Counted from the stretch's first letter, positions 44,556 through 56,842 are shown. The stretch: 64,000 bases of DNA from Areca catechu (GCA_021397845.1 CM038041.1:145058780-145122779), one strand, 5' to 3'. Notes: generated from the sequence alone by a model not told the origin. Translations and numbers: made by a program.

Positions 44556-44985
44556 TGTCGACTCACAGTTCAAGTGTCGACTCATGACAATGCATGTGTT
44601 GACTCAAAGTGTTGACTCATAGTTCAAGTGTCGACTCATGATAGTGCAAGTGTCGACTCAAGCTGCCACGTAGAGAGAAGTTTCAGTGGCACGCTTAAAG
44701 TATCGATTCATGCCATTCAAGTGTCGACTCAAGGTGTCAACTCAAGGATCGACTCAAAGCCTGAGATAGAATTTTTTCAGAACATGCTAAAATCCAAGAT
44801 TTGTCTTAAGTGTCGACTCATGGATGATAAGTGTCGACTCATTTGTCGACTCACCAGATGAAGTGTCGACTCACCTGAGATTTCTAGAGAGCTTCAAAGA
44901 AGAATTTTGAACTAGGTGTCAACTCATGGGACTTAGGTGTCGACCCTAAGTATCGACTCATAGCCTGAAGTGTCGACACTTAGAG
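44556..44985 (+). promoter_or_regulatory. Cluster of GTGTCGACTC repeats in the U3 part of LTR D
   Basis: AAGTGTCGACTCATG-type units lie at irregular 15-45 bp spacing, all upstream of the TATA-like site at 45099. The core GTCGAC is palindromic. It is related to the GAGCCGACTC form in A, E and F, and is the same form as in B. The second LTR repeats the cluster at 54170-54560. Confidence 0.6.
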
Positions 44986-45391
44986 TTTTGGAATCATAAC
45001 AACTAGTTTTTTTCAAAAGCAGAACTCATCCTTTTTGCTCCTAACGGATAGTTTCTCATGTCTAATGGTCATAAACTGACTTTTGGGCCTTGGGATGGTA
45101 TTTAAGTGATTCAAATTGAAGATGAATCAAGAGAGAATGAATAAAGAATAAGAAAAAGAAAGAAAGCAAGTGCATTCACTCATACATTCATTGAGAGCTT
45201 TTACTTCCAAAAAAAGAAGCCTTCAAGCATTCAAAGCAATCAAGAGCCTTCAAGTCCAACAACTTTTGAGCATTGATTGAGGCTTCATCAAATTAAAAAT
45301 AAGCATCTTCATCGAACTTCAAAGAGATAACAACTTTTATTAGAAAGCTTTTCTTGTATTCTTTATCTCGTTTTATACTTTGTTATAAAGG

Positions 45392-45612
45392 TTTTTAGTG
45401 AGCCTAAGAACAAAACCAAGGAGATTTTTGGTTAGTCTAGTTGAAAACTAAGAAGATTTTTGGTTAGCCTAGTGAAAAGCCAAGGAGATTTTTGGTTAGC
45501 CTAGTTAAAAACCAAGGAGGATTTTGGTTAGCCTTTGAAAACCAAGAGGTTTCTTTTGGTGAGCCTTGTTAAAACCAAAAGGGATTTTGATTAGTGAGCC
45601 TAAAAAACTAAT
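45392..45612 (+). repeat. Tandem hairpin array in the leader of LTR D (7 units)
   Basis: Units of about 33-36 bp. Examples: TTGGTT/AACCAA (45492-45515 and 45524-45545), CTTTTGGT/ACCAAAAG (45553-45581, eight pairs) and ATTAGT/ACTAAT (45590-45612). Others keep pairing by wobble (TTGGTT/AACTAA, TTGGTT/AGCCAA). Loop sides read AGCCTAG or GAGCCTTG. A similar array is at about 54968-55127 in the second LTR, where element F cuts it. Confidence 0.75.
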
Positions 45613-45905
45613 GGACTATAATTATAAGTGATTATAGTGAATTCCCAAGTGGACCTTAGGGAGTGGATGTAGGTGCCTTGGAGAGCACTGAACCACTATA
45701 CTTGGCTCGTGTTTGTGATTGATTGTCTCTCTACTTGCTCTTATCTTTCATTACAATTTAAATTTTTGTTGCACACTCTTTAAGAGCACACTACACATAT
45801 ATCTCACTAGCACTTATTTTGTTTATTGAATTGGTACACACATTTGCATATAATTTTTAGAAATCCAATTCACCCCCCCTCTTAGGTTGCTTACTGGGCA
45901 ACAAG

Positions 45906-45921
45906 TGGTATCAGAGCCATG
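45906..45921 (+). other. Primer binding site of element D
   Basis: TGGTATCAGAGCCATG, two bases after the LTR end; the best preserved tRNA-Met-type site among the Copia elements here. Confidence 0.88.
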
Positions 45922-45960
45922 TTCTCAATATATAGGTCTACCCACCTTGAGTAAAGATCT

Positions 45961-47682
45961 ATGGCAGCCCCCCTTGGTACTAGTGTAGTTGAGGGATAAG
46001 CCTTAAATAGACTACCTTATTTTAATGGCTCTAATTATACATATTGAAAAACTACAATGAGATTTTACATGCATTTTATAGATTATAGTTTATGAAAAGT
46101 GATAGATAAAGGTCTTCATATTCCTTCGATTGTGGTTAATGATATTTCCATCCCAAAGCTTGAAGAGGATTGGGATGAAAATGATATTAAACAATCCGAG
46201 ATCAATGTGAAAGCAATAAATCTTCTTTACTGTGCATTGGATCCTAGTGAGTTCAATAGGATCTCCACTTGCACCTCAGCCAAAGAAATATGGGACATAC
46301 TTGAGATTACTCATTAGGGTACCGATCAAGTGAAAAATACTAAGGTCAACATGCTTGTAAACACTTATGAGATGTTTCGGATGGAACCTAATGAATCAAT
46401 CACTAATATGTACACTAAATTCATAAATATTATAAATGGCACGAGAAACTTAGGTAAAATTATGTCTAATGACGATCTTGTAAATAAAATTCTCAGGTCT
46501 CTTCCAACATCTTGGGATCCAAAGATAACTGCCATCCAAGAAGCCAAAGATGTTGATAAACTTTCATTGGAGCTATTGGTAGGTTTGCTCATAACTTATG
46601 AGTTGAACTTGAAACAAAAATCTATGGATAAGGACAAGAAGAAGAAGGGTATAGCTTTCAACTCCACAACTCAAGAAAAATCTTCAAATGAAAAATTAGA
46701 AGAAGAAGATGATGATGAGGGTGAAGAAGCTCTGCTAGCAAGAAAATTTAGAAAATTTTTGAGGAGAGAGAAATTCCCTTACAAGAAAAAGTTCCAACCA
46801 AGTAAGACAAAGGGAAAAGAAAAAGAGAAAGAAAAGGATAATGAGAAGAAGGTACCTATTTGCTTCGAATGCAAGAAGCCTAGATATTACAAGTATGACT
46901 ACCCTCTCCTAAAGAATTCAAGGAAGAAGCTCAGAAAGAAGGCAATGATGGTGACTTGGAGTGATAGTGAGGCCTCCAGCTTAGATGAAGAACAAACTGA
47001 AGTCGCAAATCTTTACTTCATGGTACAACATGAAGAAGTGGTAAATTCTGATCTTAAAGTTGATTATACTTTTGATGAATTAAGAACTGTATTTGATGAA
47101 TTAATGCATGATTATAAGTTGATGATTTCTGAAAATAGAAAGTTAAAAAAGCATGCAAACTCTTTTTCATATGAAAATTCAAATCTTTTGGATGAAGTTA
47201 ATGATTTGAAAAACAAAATTGATGTTTTATAAAAATAAAACAAAGCTTTATCAATGAAAAATGAAGTTTTGAAAAGACTTAAAGTAAATGTTTAAAATAA
47301 TGAGCTTTTAAAGAAATGTAAATATCTTGAAGTAGAAAATAAGAAACATAATGATGAGCTTGATAAGATAAAACCTTTTATTGAAAAACTCATCTATAGT
47401 TCTAAAAAGCTAAATCTTCTTTTGAACAACCAAAGAGTTATTTTCAATAAAGATGGATTAGGTTTTAAGCCCCAAAAATAGCTAAAGTTTTTCGAAAACT
47501 TCTTTATTCCTGTGTCATCAAGCATCATTTGTTACTCTTGTAGAAAAGTAGGTCATAAAGCATATCATTGTGATTTAAGAAAAATCAATAATTCGAGAAT
47601 GATTTGGGTTCCAAAAGGAACCACTTTTAGTACTAACCCTAAAGGATCCAAGTTGGCTTGAGTACCTAAAATTAAAACTTAA
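45961..47682 (+). pseudogene. gag: gag of element D
   Basis: It starts MAAPLGTSVVEG at 45961 and has stops within the first 50 codons. The capsid then reads EDWDENDIKQSEI, AINLLYCALDPSEFNRIST, a stop after LEITH, TKVNMLVNTYEMFRMEPNES and KILRSLPTSWDPKITAIQEA. The first zinc knuckle, CFECKKPRYYKYDYP, has lost its His and last Cys. A Lys/Glu-rich coiled-coil region follows (about 47040-47440). A second knuckle, CYSCRKVGHKAYHC, is intact (about 47530-47571). The region closes with VPKIKT near 47682. Confidence 0.82.
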
Positions 47683-47689
47683 TTTGTTT

Positions 47690-50600
47690 TGTAGGTGTGT
47701 CTTGCGACCAAAGAAAAGAAAAGACTGTGATATCTTGATAGTGGTTGCTCAAGACACATGGTAGGAGATGTGAAGCAATTCATCTCTCTTGAGGTACTAA
47801 ATGGAGGGAGTGTAACCTTTGATGATAATGGTAAAGGAAAGATTATTGGTATCAGTAAAGTTTACATCTTCCCTTCTACTTGGATTGATAGTGTTCTTTT
47901 AGTTGAAGATTTAAGATATAATCTGCTTAGTATTAGCCAATTTTTTGATAAAAGTTTTCAAGTTGTTTTTAAATCATCTCTTTGCATAATTGCTAATCCT
48001 GAAACTAATAGAGTGAAATTCATTGGAAAAAGGCATGGTAATATTTATCTAGTCGATTTGGATAATCTATCTTTGCCTAATGGTGAATGCCTAGTTGTAA
48101 TGTATTTCACTATTAATGAGACTAGTAAGCTGTGGCATCGTAGATTAGGTCATGCTAGTATGCATTTACTCTCTAAATTATGTAAAAAAGATTTAGTATG
48201 AGATTTGCCAAAACTTAGTTTTGAAAAGGATAAAGTTTGTGAAGGTTGCTAATTTGGAAAACAAATAAAAACATCTTTCAAACCTAAAGGTTTTGTTTCA
48301 GCTACTAGGCCATTAAAACTACTCCATATGGATCTCTTTGGACTAACTAGGATATCTAGCTTTGGAGGCAAGAGATATGGATTAGTTATAGTGGATGATT
48401 TCTCGCGATTTACATGGGCTTCATTTCTAGCTCACAAAGATGAATCTTTTTTATCTTTTATAAAGTTTTATGATAAATTCTCAAATAAAAAAGGTACTTC
48501 AATTGTTTGTATTCATAGTGACCATAATTCTAAATTTGAAAATCAAGACTTTGAAAACTTTTTAATGAGAAAGAAATTGAACATAATTTTTCTGCACCTA
48601 AGACACCTTAACAGAATGGGATAGTAGAAAGAAAAATCATATTTTAGAAGAAATGGCACACATAATGTTTTATGAAAATGATTTGCTGAGATATTTTTGG
48701 GCTAAAGCAATAAATACTGCATGCTATATTTTAAATCATGCTTTGATTCAATCGATTTTAAAGAAAACTCCATATAAACTTTGGAAACAAAGAAAACAAA
48801 CTTTAAAATATTTTTGAATTTTTGGTTGTCGATGCTTTATTATGAATAATGGTAAAGATAATTTGGACAAATTTGATGCCAAGTCTGATGAATATATCTT
48901 TTTAGGGTACTCCACATCAAGCAGGGCATACATAGTATTTAATAAAAGAAATTTAGTAGTAGAGGAATCTGTACATATAGTATTTGAAGAATCTACTAAC
49001 AAATCCTCTAAAAAAGAGGATACTTCTGATGCATGCGCAGGTGCTGAAGAACTAAAGAAGTTGACTCTAGATGATCAACCCTCTTAAGAGAATGAAGAAG
49101 ATCAAAACAAGAATGAAAGAGAAAAAGTCATAAACCCATACCAAAGCACCTAGATCTATCCAAAGAGTGGAGGTATGCTTATGGACATCCTAAGGAGTTA
49201 ATCCTAGGTGATCCATTAAAAGGGATAAGAACAAGATCTTCAATTAGAAATGAATGTGATTATATTGCTTTTGTTTATCAAATTGAGCTAAAATGTATTG
49301 AAGAAGCTGAAAAATATCCTAATTGGATAAATGCAATGCAAGATGAACTAAATCAATTCAAAAAAAAATAATGTTTGGATTTTAGTTGATAGATCATCTA
49401 ATGTTTCAATTATTAGCATAAAATGGGTTTTTAGAAACAAATTTGATGAAAATTGTATTGTTACTAAAAATAAAGTTAGACTAGTTGCCAAAGGCTACAA
49501 TCAGGAGAAAGGGATTGATTTTGATGAAACCTTTGCTCATGTTGCTAGACTTAAGGCAATTAGACTATTATTAGTATTTGCATGTTTCATGAACTTTAAA
49601 TTATTTCAAATTGATGTCAAAAGTGCTTTTCTAAATGATTTTATTTTGGAAGAAGTATTTGTTGAACAACCACCTGGTTTTGAAAATCATGCACATCCTT
49701 ATCATATTTTTAAATTATACAAAGTACTTTATGATTTAAAGCAAGCACTCCAAGCATGGTATGAAAGATTGAGTAAATTCTTAATTAAAAATGATTTTTC
49801 TAGAGGCCATGTTGACACTACATTATTTCTAAAGAAGAAAAATGATGATTTATTAGTAGTACAAATTTATGTTGTGACATTATATTCAGTGCTACTAATG
49901 AAATTCTCTGTCAAGAGTTTGTCAAGCTTATACAGGGAGAGTTCAAAATGAGCATGATAGAAGAACTCAACTTTTTGCTCAGACTCCAAATCAAGCAAAC
50001 CATAGATAGAATCTTCATCAACCGAGCTAAGTATACAAGAAAAATCTTAAAGAAGTTTGGGATGGAGACTACCAGATCAATAGGTACACCTATGAGCCCC
50101 TATTGTAAACTTGATAAAGATAAACATGGTAAATCTATTGATCAAAAATTATATAGAGGAATGATTGACTCTTTATTATATTTGACTGCTAGTAGACCAG
50201 ATATCATGTTTAGTGTTTGTATGTATTCTAGATATCAGTCTGATCTAAAAAAATCTCATCTATTGGCTATTAAGCACATATTTAAATAGTTATCTGGTAT
50301 AATTGATATTAGCTTATGGTATTCTAGAGATTCATCTATTGATTTAATTGGTTATTCAGATGTTGATTTTGCTGGGTGTAAATTATATAGAAAAAGTATA
50401 AGTGGAACTTGCTAATTTTTTGGAGTTAACTTAATCTCTTGGTTTAGCAAGAACAAACTTCAGTTGCACTATCCACAGCTGAGGCTGAGTATATTGCAGC
50501 AGGAAGTTATTGTGCTCAAATCTTGTAGATTAAGCAATAACTTGAAGATTTTAAAATTGAACTAACTAAGACATCCATAAGATATGATAACACTAGTACT

Positions 50601-50867
50601 ATAAATTTAACTAAAAATCCTATTAAGCACTCTAGAAGTAAATACATTAAAATTAGGCATCAATTTATTAGAAATCATGTTGAAAATGATAATATTATGC
50701 TTGAATTTGTGTATTCTGAAATGCAACTAGATGATATATTGACTAAACCTCTCCAAGAGGATCGGTTCAGTTTGATTAAAAGAGAATTAGAGTCATCAAT
50801 CTTTTCAATTGAAATTTTCCATCTCTTCATATTCTTTGACCTTTGTCTGAATAAAATTGCTTGTTAA
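47690..50867 (+). pseudogene. pol: pol of element D: protease, integrase, reverse transcriptase, RNase H
   Basis: The protease reads YLDSGCSRHMVGD just after a TGA. The integrase zinc region is LWHRRLGHASMH...CEGC, a stop and FGKQ; the core LLHMDLFGLT and HSDHNSKFEN keep both Asp residues, and the Glu region is broken by stops (48600-48640). Reverse transcriptase pieces include FQIDVKSAFLNDF, VEQPPGFENH and LKQALQAWYERLSKFL. The frame is lost inside the catalytic box, where a two-base deletion follows TATGTT (49868-49873). RNase H includes AGCKLYRKSISGTC, STAEAEYIAAGSYCA and LTKPLQEDRF. The frame ends at about 50867. Dead by many independent lesions. Confidence 0.88.
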
Positions 50868-51295
50868 TCTTGTTTAAATTCTTTAAATTCCTTGAAATCC
50901 TTCCTATTTTGATCATTGGGCCATTTCTTATTTTTCCTAGTTTTAAGTCGAAGTGTCGATACTTGGAAGTGTCGACACCTGGAAGTGTCGACACTTGACT
51001 CTTTGTTGTGAGTTGACACTTGAACGACAACAGACCAAGCTAAAATAGGGAAAACGGATGGTTTTTCTTCACATTTCTCACTCCAGTTTGAGCCGACTCA
51101 TCCCCTAACCGAGCTCCACCATCCTCTTCCCTCCAATCTCAAATTCAATTGCCTAATTCTTCATTTGGGATAGGTTCTCTTCGATTTCTCACTGCTCATT
51201 ATCCTATTTTTACTATTCTTCATTCCGTTTCCTAGGTTTTCACCATAGAAACCCTAGTTTCTCCACTTCCTTGTATCCTCCCTTGTTTCCTTGCA
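50868..51295 (+). promoter_or_regulatory. Spacer of element D between pol and third ORF, with LTR-type motifs
   Basis: At 50946-51030 lie AAGTGTCGATACTTGG, AAGTGTCGACACCTGG, AAGTGTCGACACTTGACTC and GAGTTGACACTTG, and at 51090 GAGCCGACTCAT. So both variants of the motif occur here. A pyrimidine-rich tract (51105-51290) with TTTCCTAG (51231-51238) leads to the ATG at 51296. Confidence 0.5.
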
Positions 51296-53150
51296 ATGGG
51301 GCCTAGAAAACAAGTTGTCCAGCATCCTAGACTGTCCATTCAAGAGGAAGAAAGAAGAACCAAGGCCAGGCATGAGGATAGAGCAGCAGATATGCCTGAT
51401 GTTCCTTCTAGACCCCCTATTTTTGTAGCAAATCGGATGGAATCGAAGACCGTCATCGAAGGACAACATGTGGACTTTGATTTCCTAGACCAGCAGCACT
51501 TTAGGATTGGCCAGTGGCTGAGGGATGTAGGTCTTGCATCGTTTTGTTCACTATCTGAGAGATTCTACCCAGGACTGATTAGAGAGTTGTACAGTTCACT
51601 TGCTTGAGGTAGCAATGGCTGTATTGCATAGGTTCATGGGAGAGATGTTCCCATATCCACAGCGATACTAAGCAGAGTATGGGACATCCCTATGACAGGA
51701 TCAGTTATAGATGCTCTAGTAGACAGGATTAGTGGACTCCGATGCATCTTTGAGATAGATGATCTTCCTGAGGGAGCCACTGTAGTTGCTTCAAGGCTGA
51801 CGCCTAAGATGAGATTACTGCACCATGTCATAGCCCAGATCCTTCTGCCGAAGATCGAACAATTTGACTTTATCACAGGGCGCGAGCTTCTGGTCATGGT
51901 TTCTCTGGTACAGTACACTCCAATATGCCTCCCCAGTGCTCATGGTACATCAGTTGACTGAGGCATCGATCAGCCAGAGACTGTGTCTGCCCTATGGGAT
52001 GGGGTTGACATTACTATTTAGAGCTTATGGAGTGGTCATATACGATGAGCCATACAGACATCTACTACACACAGACGTCTATGACATCAGATTACTATAT
52101 TGGATGGGTTACCAACTTGTCAGAGGCAAGTGGAGATAACGTATATCTGGTCAGGCCACTAACAGAGATGATGATGTGGCGGAGGAGGAGCATATCTTTT
52201 CAGGTGAGGTAAGGCTCTTAGAGCCACCCAGTGATATCCCTAAGGTTCAGTCGAGCCTTCAGCACAGTTAGAGTCTTCTACTCAGCCTGAGCCAGCCACT
52301 CCTGTACAGACAGATATTCCCGGTGCTATTGACAGTTTAGAGGACAGGATTGCTCGCATTGAGACTAAGGTGATGACTATTCATTAGCTAGTCGACAGGA
52401 TTCATATGGAGATAAGGGAGAGCCATCGAGGATTGAGTGATGGCATCTCTTCCATTTTGTCTGCTATAGCTAGACCTTCATTAGGTAGATCTCCTGCACC
52501 TTCAGCTCCATCTAATTCACCTTCAGCACCACCTGCTCCAGGACTTGACATGGCAGATGATCAGTCTAACTTTGTGGAGTTTGATGTGATAGATTTTGTA
52601 GTGGAGCCAGAGTCAGAGGTTGTAGCTGATACTTCTAAGAGTCCCATTTCTGATACACCCCGATCATTTCAGACTCTGATTTTATCCTCTCCTCTCTCCA
52701 GACCCGATGATCACACTTCCTTTCCTGCACCTACTCCTATCATTCCATCTTCTGATACTTCTGTGTTACATTCTCCACCTATTCATCATCTTCCCTTATC
52801 AGGGAACTGGGATTTTATACCCCTAGTTTCCAGCATCTTGACTATGGACCTATGTTTAATCATACCCCCCTTCCTACTATTTGTGATACTGTTGCTTCGA
52901 TCAATTTTGTTCCTGCTACTGATGTAGCTTCAACCTCTTTTGCACTAGCCAGAGGCAGAGCTTATGTCAGACATAGAGGATGAGGTTGTCATGATGTATC
53001 GAGATCGACTCGAACCAGACTCTCTGATCTTCGACCCATATGGCCATGATCCTGACCTTCTAGAGATACTGGACCGATTGAGATTGGATCCTCTGATGAT
53101 GAGGAGCACTCTTCTTAGGATAGTCTTTATGTTCAGATAGTTTACATTTA
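51296..53150 (+). pseudogene. Third ORF of element D
   Basis: It starts MGPRKQVVQHPRLS, nearly the same N-terminus as in element B, then DFDFLDQQHFRIGQWL and LIRELYSSLA with a stop at 51607. After frame changes the conserved domain reads DALVDRISGLRCIFEIDD, LTPKMRLLHHVIAQILLPK and FDFITGRELLVM, and then CLPYGMGLTLLFRAYG in another frame. A short helical segment (about 52330-52470) stands where A and F have a longer coiled coil. A Pro/Ser-rich region (52490-52800) and an acidic SSDDEEHSS tip near 53095 follow. There is no signal peptide or credible membrane segment in the main frame. Function unknown; several stops and frameshifts. Confidence 0.7.
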
Positions 53151-53883
53151 AGCATGACTTGTATGTATCTTTGTTTGTTTACCATCTTCTATCTTTATAT
53201 CAAAGTTTGTATCAATGTATGAACTTTTGAATTGAATGAATGAAAGTTTTTATATTAATGTTTTGTCTTTGCTTATTACCTCATGTGATTATTGCTTAAT
53301 TTTTATAATTATCGTCTTTTCTTCTCTCTATCCTTTTTTAATGATGACAAAAAGAGGGAGAGATAAGTGAGATAAGTTAAAGATAAGTGAGAGATAAAGG
53401 AGAAAAGGATGATTTGTTATTGATAAATGATAAAGGGGGAGATTTAAATGAAAAGTAAAATTAGTGCAATAAGTGAGGGGGAGTAATTAGTTTGCTAAAA
53501 TTTTCTTGCAAAATCTTTGAAATTATTTTTTAGTTTATGAAACTCTTTGAAATTCAATTTTTCGAATTACCTTTTGAGGGGGAGTATGTATACTCTTCAA
53601 TCTCTTGTTCAAAGATTTTTTCTGATGATTACATTTATGATGTTTCAATACTAAAATTCTTATTCTTAAAGTTTGATTTAACCTTGATACACATTTAGAG
53701 TATCATGGCTCATGTAATTTTAGCTCTTATATTCCTTATGGTTCAAATTCAATTCAAATGTGTTTATTGACTTAAACTTTTTACTTTTAACCTTTACTCT
53801 AATAAAAATTGCATCAAGCTTTATACTATTGAAATTTTTAAGAGATTATCATATGGAATATACTTAAAAATTTTGTCATCATC
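53151..53883 (+). other. 3' untranslated region of element D
   Basis: AT-rich, with purine-rich stretches AAAGGGGGAGA (53434), GAGGGGGAG (53476) and GAGGGGGAG (53576). These resemble extra polypurine tracts. No gene is seen. Confidence 0.5.
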
Positions 53884-53897
53884 AAAAAGGGGGAGAT
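53884..53897 (+). other. Polypurine tract of element D
   Basis: AAAAAGGGGGAGAT directly precedes the 3' LTR. Confidence 0.8.
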
Positions 53898-55127
53898 TGT
53901 TGACTCTGTTATTGATTTTGATGATTAACAAAATACTTAAGTATGTTTGAGTACTAACAGTTCTTTGAAATATGTTTTTAATAGAAAAATATACTCATCA
54001 AATCAGCAAAATTTGAACTGCTTGTCAAAGATTGAAGAAGCCCTTTCTATGGTTGAAACATCAGTGCTTAATGGACTTAAGTATTTAAGACTTGCTTGAA
54101 AGGAGTTAATGAGTCTAGTTGAAAAAGGATTTAGCAACATTTCAGTCATTTTTTAAGAAGTTTCAGCAAGTGTCGACTCAAAGTATCGATTCATAGTTCA
54201 AGTGTCGACTCATGATAGTGCAAGTGTCGACTCAAGCCAGAACATAGAGAGAAGTTTCAGTGGTATGCTTGAAGTGTCGACTCATGCCATTTAAGTATCG
54301 ACTTAAGGTGTCGACTCAAGGATTGACTAAAAGCCTAAGACATAATTTTTCTAGAACATGCTGAAATCCAAGATTTGCCTCAAGTGTCGACTCATGGATG
54401 ATAAGTGTCGACTCATGTGTTGACTCATCAGATGAAGTGTTGACTCATCTGAGATTTCTAGAGAGCTTCAATGTAGAATTTTGAACTAGGTGTCGACTTA
54501 TAGGACTTAAGTGTCGACCCTAAGTATCGACTCACAGCTTGAAGTGTCGACACTTGGAGTTCTGAAAATAGTAACGGTTAGTTTTTTCAAATGCAAAACT
54601 CATCCTTTTTGCTCTCAATGGCTAGTTTCTCATGTCTAACGATCATAAACTGATTTTTGGTCCTTGGGATGGTATTTAAATGATTCAAATTGAATAGGAA
54701 TCAAGAGAGAATGAATAGAGGCTAAGAAAAAGAAAGAAAGCAAGTGCATTCACTCATACATTCATTAAGAGCTTTTACTTCCAACAAAAGAAGCCTTAAA
54801 GAATTCAAAGCAATCAAGAGCCCTCAAGTCCAATAACTTTTGAGCATTGATTGAGGCTTCATCAAATTGAAAACAAGCATCTTCATCGAACTTCAAAGAG
54901 ATAACAGCTTTTATTAGAAAGCTTTTCTTGTATTTTTTATCTCATTTCATACTTTGTTGTAAAGATTTTTGGTGAGCCTAAGAACAAAACCAAGGAGATT
55001 TTTGGTTAGCCTAGTTGAAAACCAAGGAGGATTTTGGTTAGCCTAGTCAAAAACCAAGGAGATTTTTGGTTAGCCTTTGAAAACCAAGAGGTTTCTTTTG
55101 GTGAGCCTTGTGAAAATCAAAAGGGCT
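53898..55127 (+). repeat. 3' LTR of element D, first 1230 bp
   Basis: It starts TGTTGACTCTGTTATTG and matches 44283 onward. It is interrupted by element F within the hairpin array at 55128. The flanking AGGGC (55123-55127) should be duplicated on the far side of F, outside the window. Confidence 0.88.
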
Positions 55128-56842
55128 GTTGCCTAGGTGGCTATCCAAGAGGGGGTAAATTGGGATTTTAAAATAATAAAAATTATTGCTGCAGATATGT
55201 GCTTTTACAATTTAACTTCTCTTAGTGAAAGGTGCAGTGATTATGAATGTAAAGTACAAGCTAAAAGGAAAGAGAAAGGCTGTAATACAAACACCAAAGA
55301 TTATAGCGATTCGGAGCAAACTAGCTCCTACATCCACTACCCAAGATACCACTTGAAATTTCTACTATATTCACACCCAAATATACTAGGATTGTCATAC
55401 AGGCTCACAATCCAAACCTATACTAGGTTTTAAACAGGCTCACCTAGAACCCAAATCCCTTTGGTTTTAAAATGGGAGCACCAAAGAAACCCAACTCTTG
55501 GTTTTAACACAGGATCACCAAGAACCTAACTTGGTTTTACCAGGATCACCAAGAACCCAACACTTGGTTTTTTAACAAAGGCCCACCAAGAACCTATTTG
55601 GTTTTTCAACCGGGCTCACCAATAACCCAAGCAACTCACAAAGAAGTTGAAAGTAAATGCAACAATAAATGACAAACTCTCGTTGTCGGATAGTTGCCGC
55701 TTTAGTGCTGATGAAGCCTTCTTTAATTACTCTTTAATGCACTTGGAAGGCTTCCTTTCTTCCTTTAATGAATGCTTCAATCTTCAGATGGGAGTTGGTG
55801 AAGAATGAAGACTATCTTGATGCTCACTTGTGCTCATCAAAAACTTTTTGTATTCAATTAAGCATCCTCCTCTTTAATTACTGATTTAAATCCCTTTATA
55901 TAGTCTCTTGAACCTATCTCTGAGGGATATACCAATTGTAGATCATTAGGATTCAAAAACTAGCCGTTGGAGCACCTTTTAGCATTCAAAAAAGAATTCT
56001 GGAACTAGCCATTATATACCTGGAAATGACACTCGAGTCGGCTCAGATTCTTTGAGTCAGCTTGGATCCTTCGAGTCATATGGTCGAGTCGCCACTTCTT
56101 CAACAGGATCGGTTCTTTATCTCAGGGTACAGAAATCTCACTCTGAACGAGTCGGCTCATGTCCATTCAGGTCGGCTCAAACTTCTATTATTGAACTCAT
56201 TGAACTCAAGGAGTCAGCTCGCTTCTACTTGGGTCAACTCTTCATCTCAGAATCAGAAATCTTCACTCTGGAGGAGTCGGCTTGTTGTAGTTGGGGTCGG
56301 CTCGCTTTCACAAATCTTCAAAATTTGTTCTGGCGGAGTCGGTTCATTCTTGTTGGGGTCGACTCGCTTGGCTTTGTTCTCAGAAAACTTCAAAAATGGA
56401 CTCTGGACGAGTCAGCTCAGTTTTACATGAGTCAGCTCGGATTGCTGCATGCCAGAATCCTCAGTGCATGCCATATGATAGAGTCAGCTCTTCTTCTGGT
56501 TGGGTTGGCTCGAGTGAATTTTTCAAGAATTTTATAATTAGACTTAAAAACACTCTCACCAAAACTCTCAAACATTTGATACAAACCAACTCAAATTAAA
56601 TTTAGAGCACAATACTCATAGAAGTAACCCAGCTTCATGATTTTACAAAGGTTTTTCAAGGGGTTCTTCTTTACATCACAGTCATACAATATTACTTAAC
56701 ACACTCAATAGAATAATGTTGGAGCAACTGATAACCAATAAGAATTAGCCTACAAAAATTTGTTAAACACTTGAGAGTAGTTAGTAATAAATGTGCATGC
56801 TCTAGTATTTTGTTATCATCAAAATTACTCAAGGGGTCAACA
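55128..56842 (-). repeat. 3' LTR of element F
   Basis: On the minus strand TGTTGACCCCTTGAG to GCCACCTAGGCAACA, 1715 bp. Motif cluster GAGTCGGCTC at 56035-56520, TATA box (minus strand ACTATATAAAGGGA) at 55892-55905, hairpin array 55389-55622. Confidence 0.9.
55389..55622 (-). repeat. Tandem hairpin array in the leader of LTR F (7 units)
   Basis: Plus-strand pairs: GGATT/AATCC (55389-55413), TAGGT/ACCTA (55424-55446), CTTTGGT/ACCAAAG (55459-55486), CTTGGT/ACCAAG (55497-55522, 55530-55553 and 55563-55590) and TTGGT/ACCAA (55598-55622). The loop side, read on the minus strand, begins GAGCC, GATCC or GGGCC. The order of stem types mirrors LTR A and E in the reverse direction, as expected for a minus-strand copy. 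Confidence 0.75.

Larger units (their letters stand above)
44283..45903 (+). repeat. 5' LTR of element D
   Basis: TGTTGATTCCATTATTG to TTACTGGGCAACA, 1621 bp. The motif cluster GTGTCGACTCA (44556-44985) has at least nine exact GTCGACTC copies. The TATA-like TATTTAAG is at 45099-45106 and the hairpin array at 45392-45612. Confidence 0.9.

Noticed and set aside
44556..44985. Regularly recurring GTCGACTC units as a CRISPR-like array
   Set aside because: Spacing is irregular, units are short and degenerate, there are no cas genes, and the DNA is plant LTR sequence.
52800..52927. Hydrophobic end of a third-ORF frame in D as a transmembrane envelope anchor
   Set aside because: It arises after a frame change near the end. 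The alternative frame leads to the acidic tip shared with B, A and F, and no equivalent segment exists in those.
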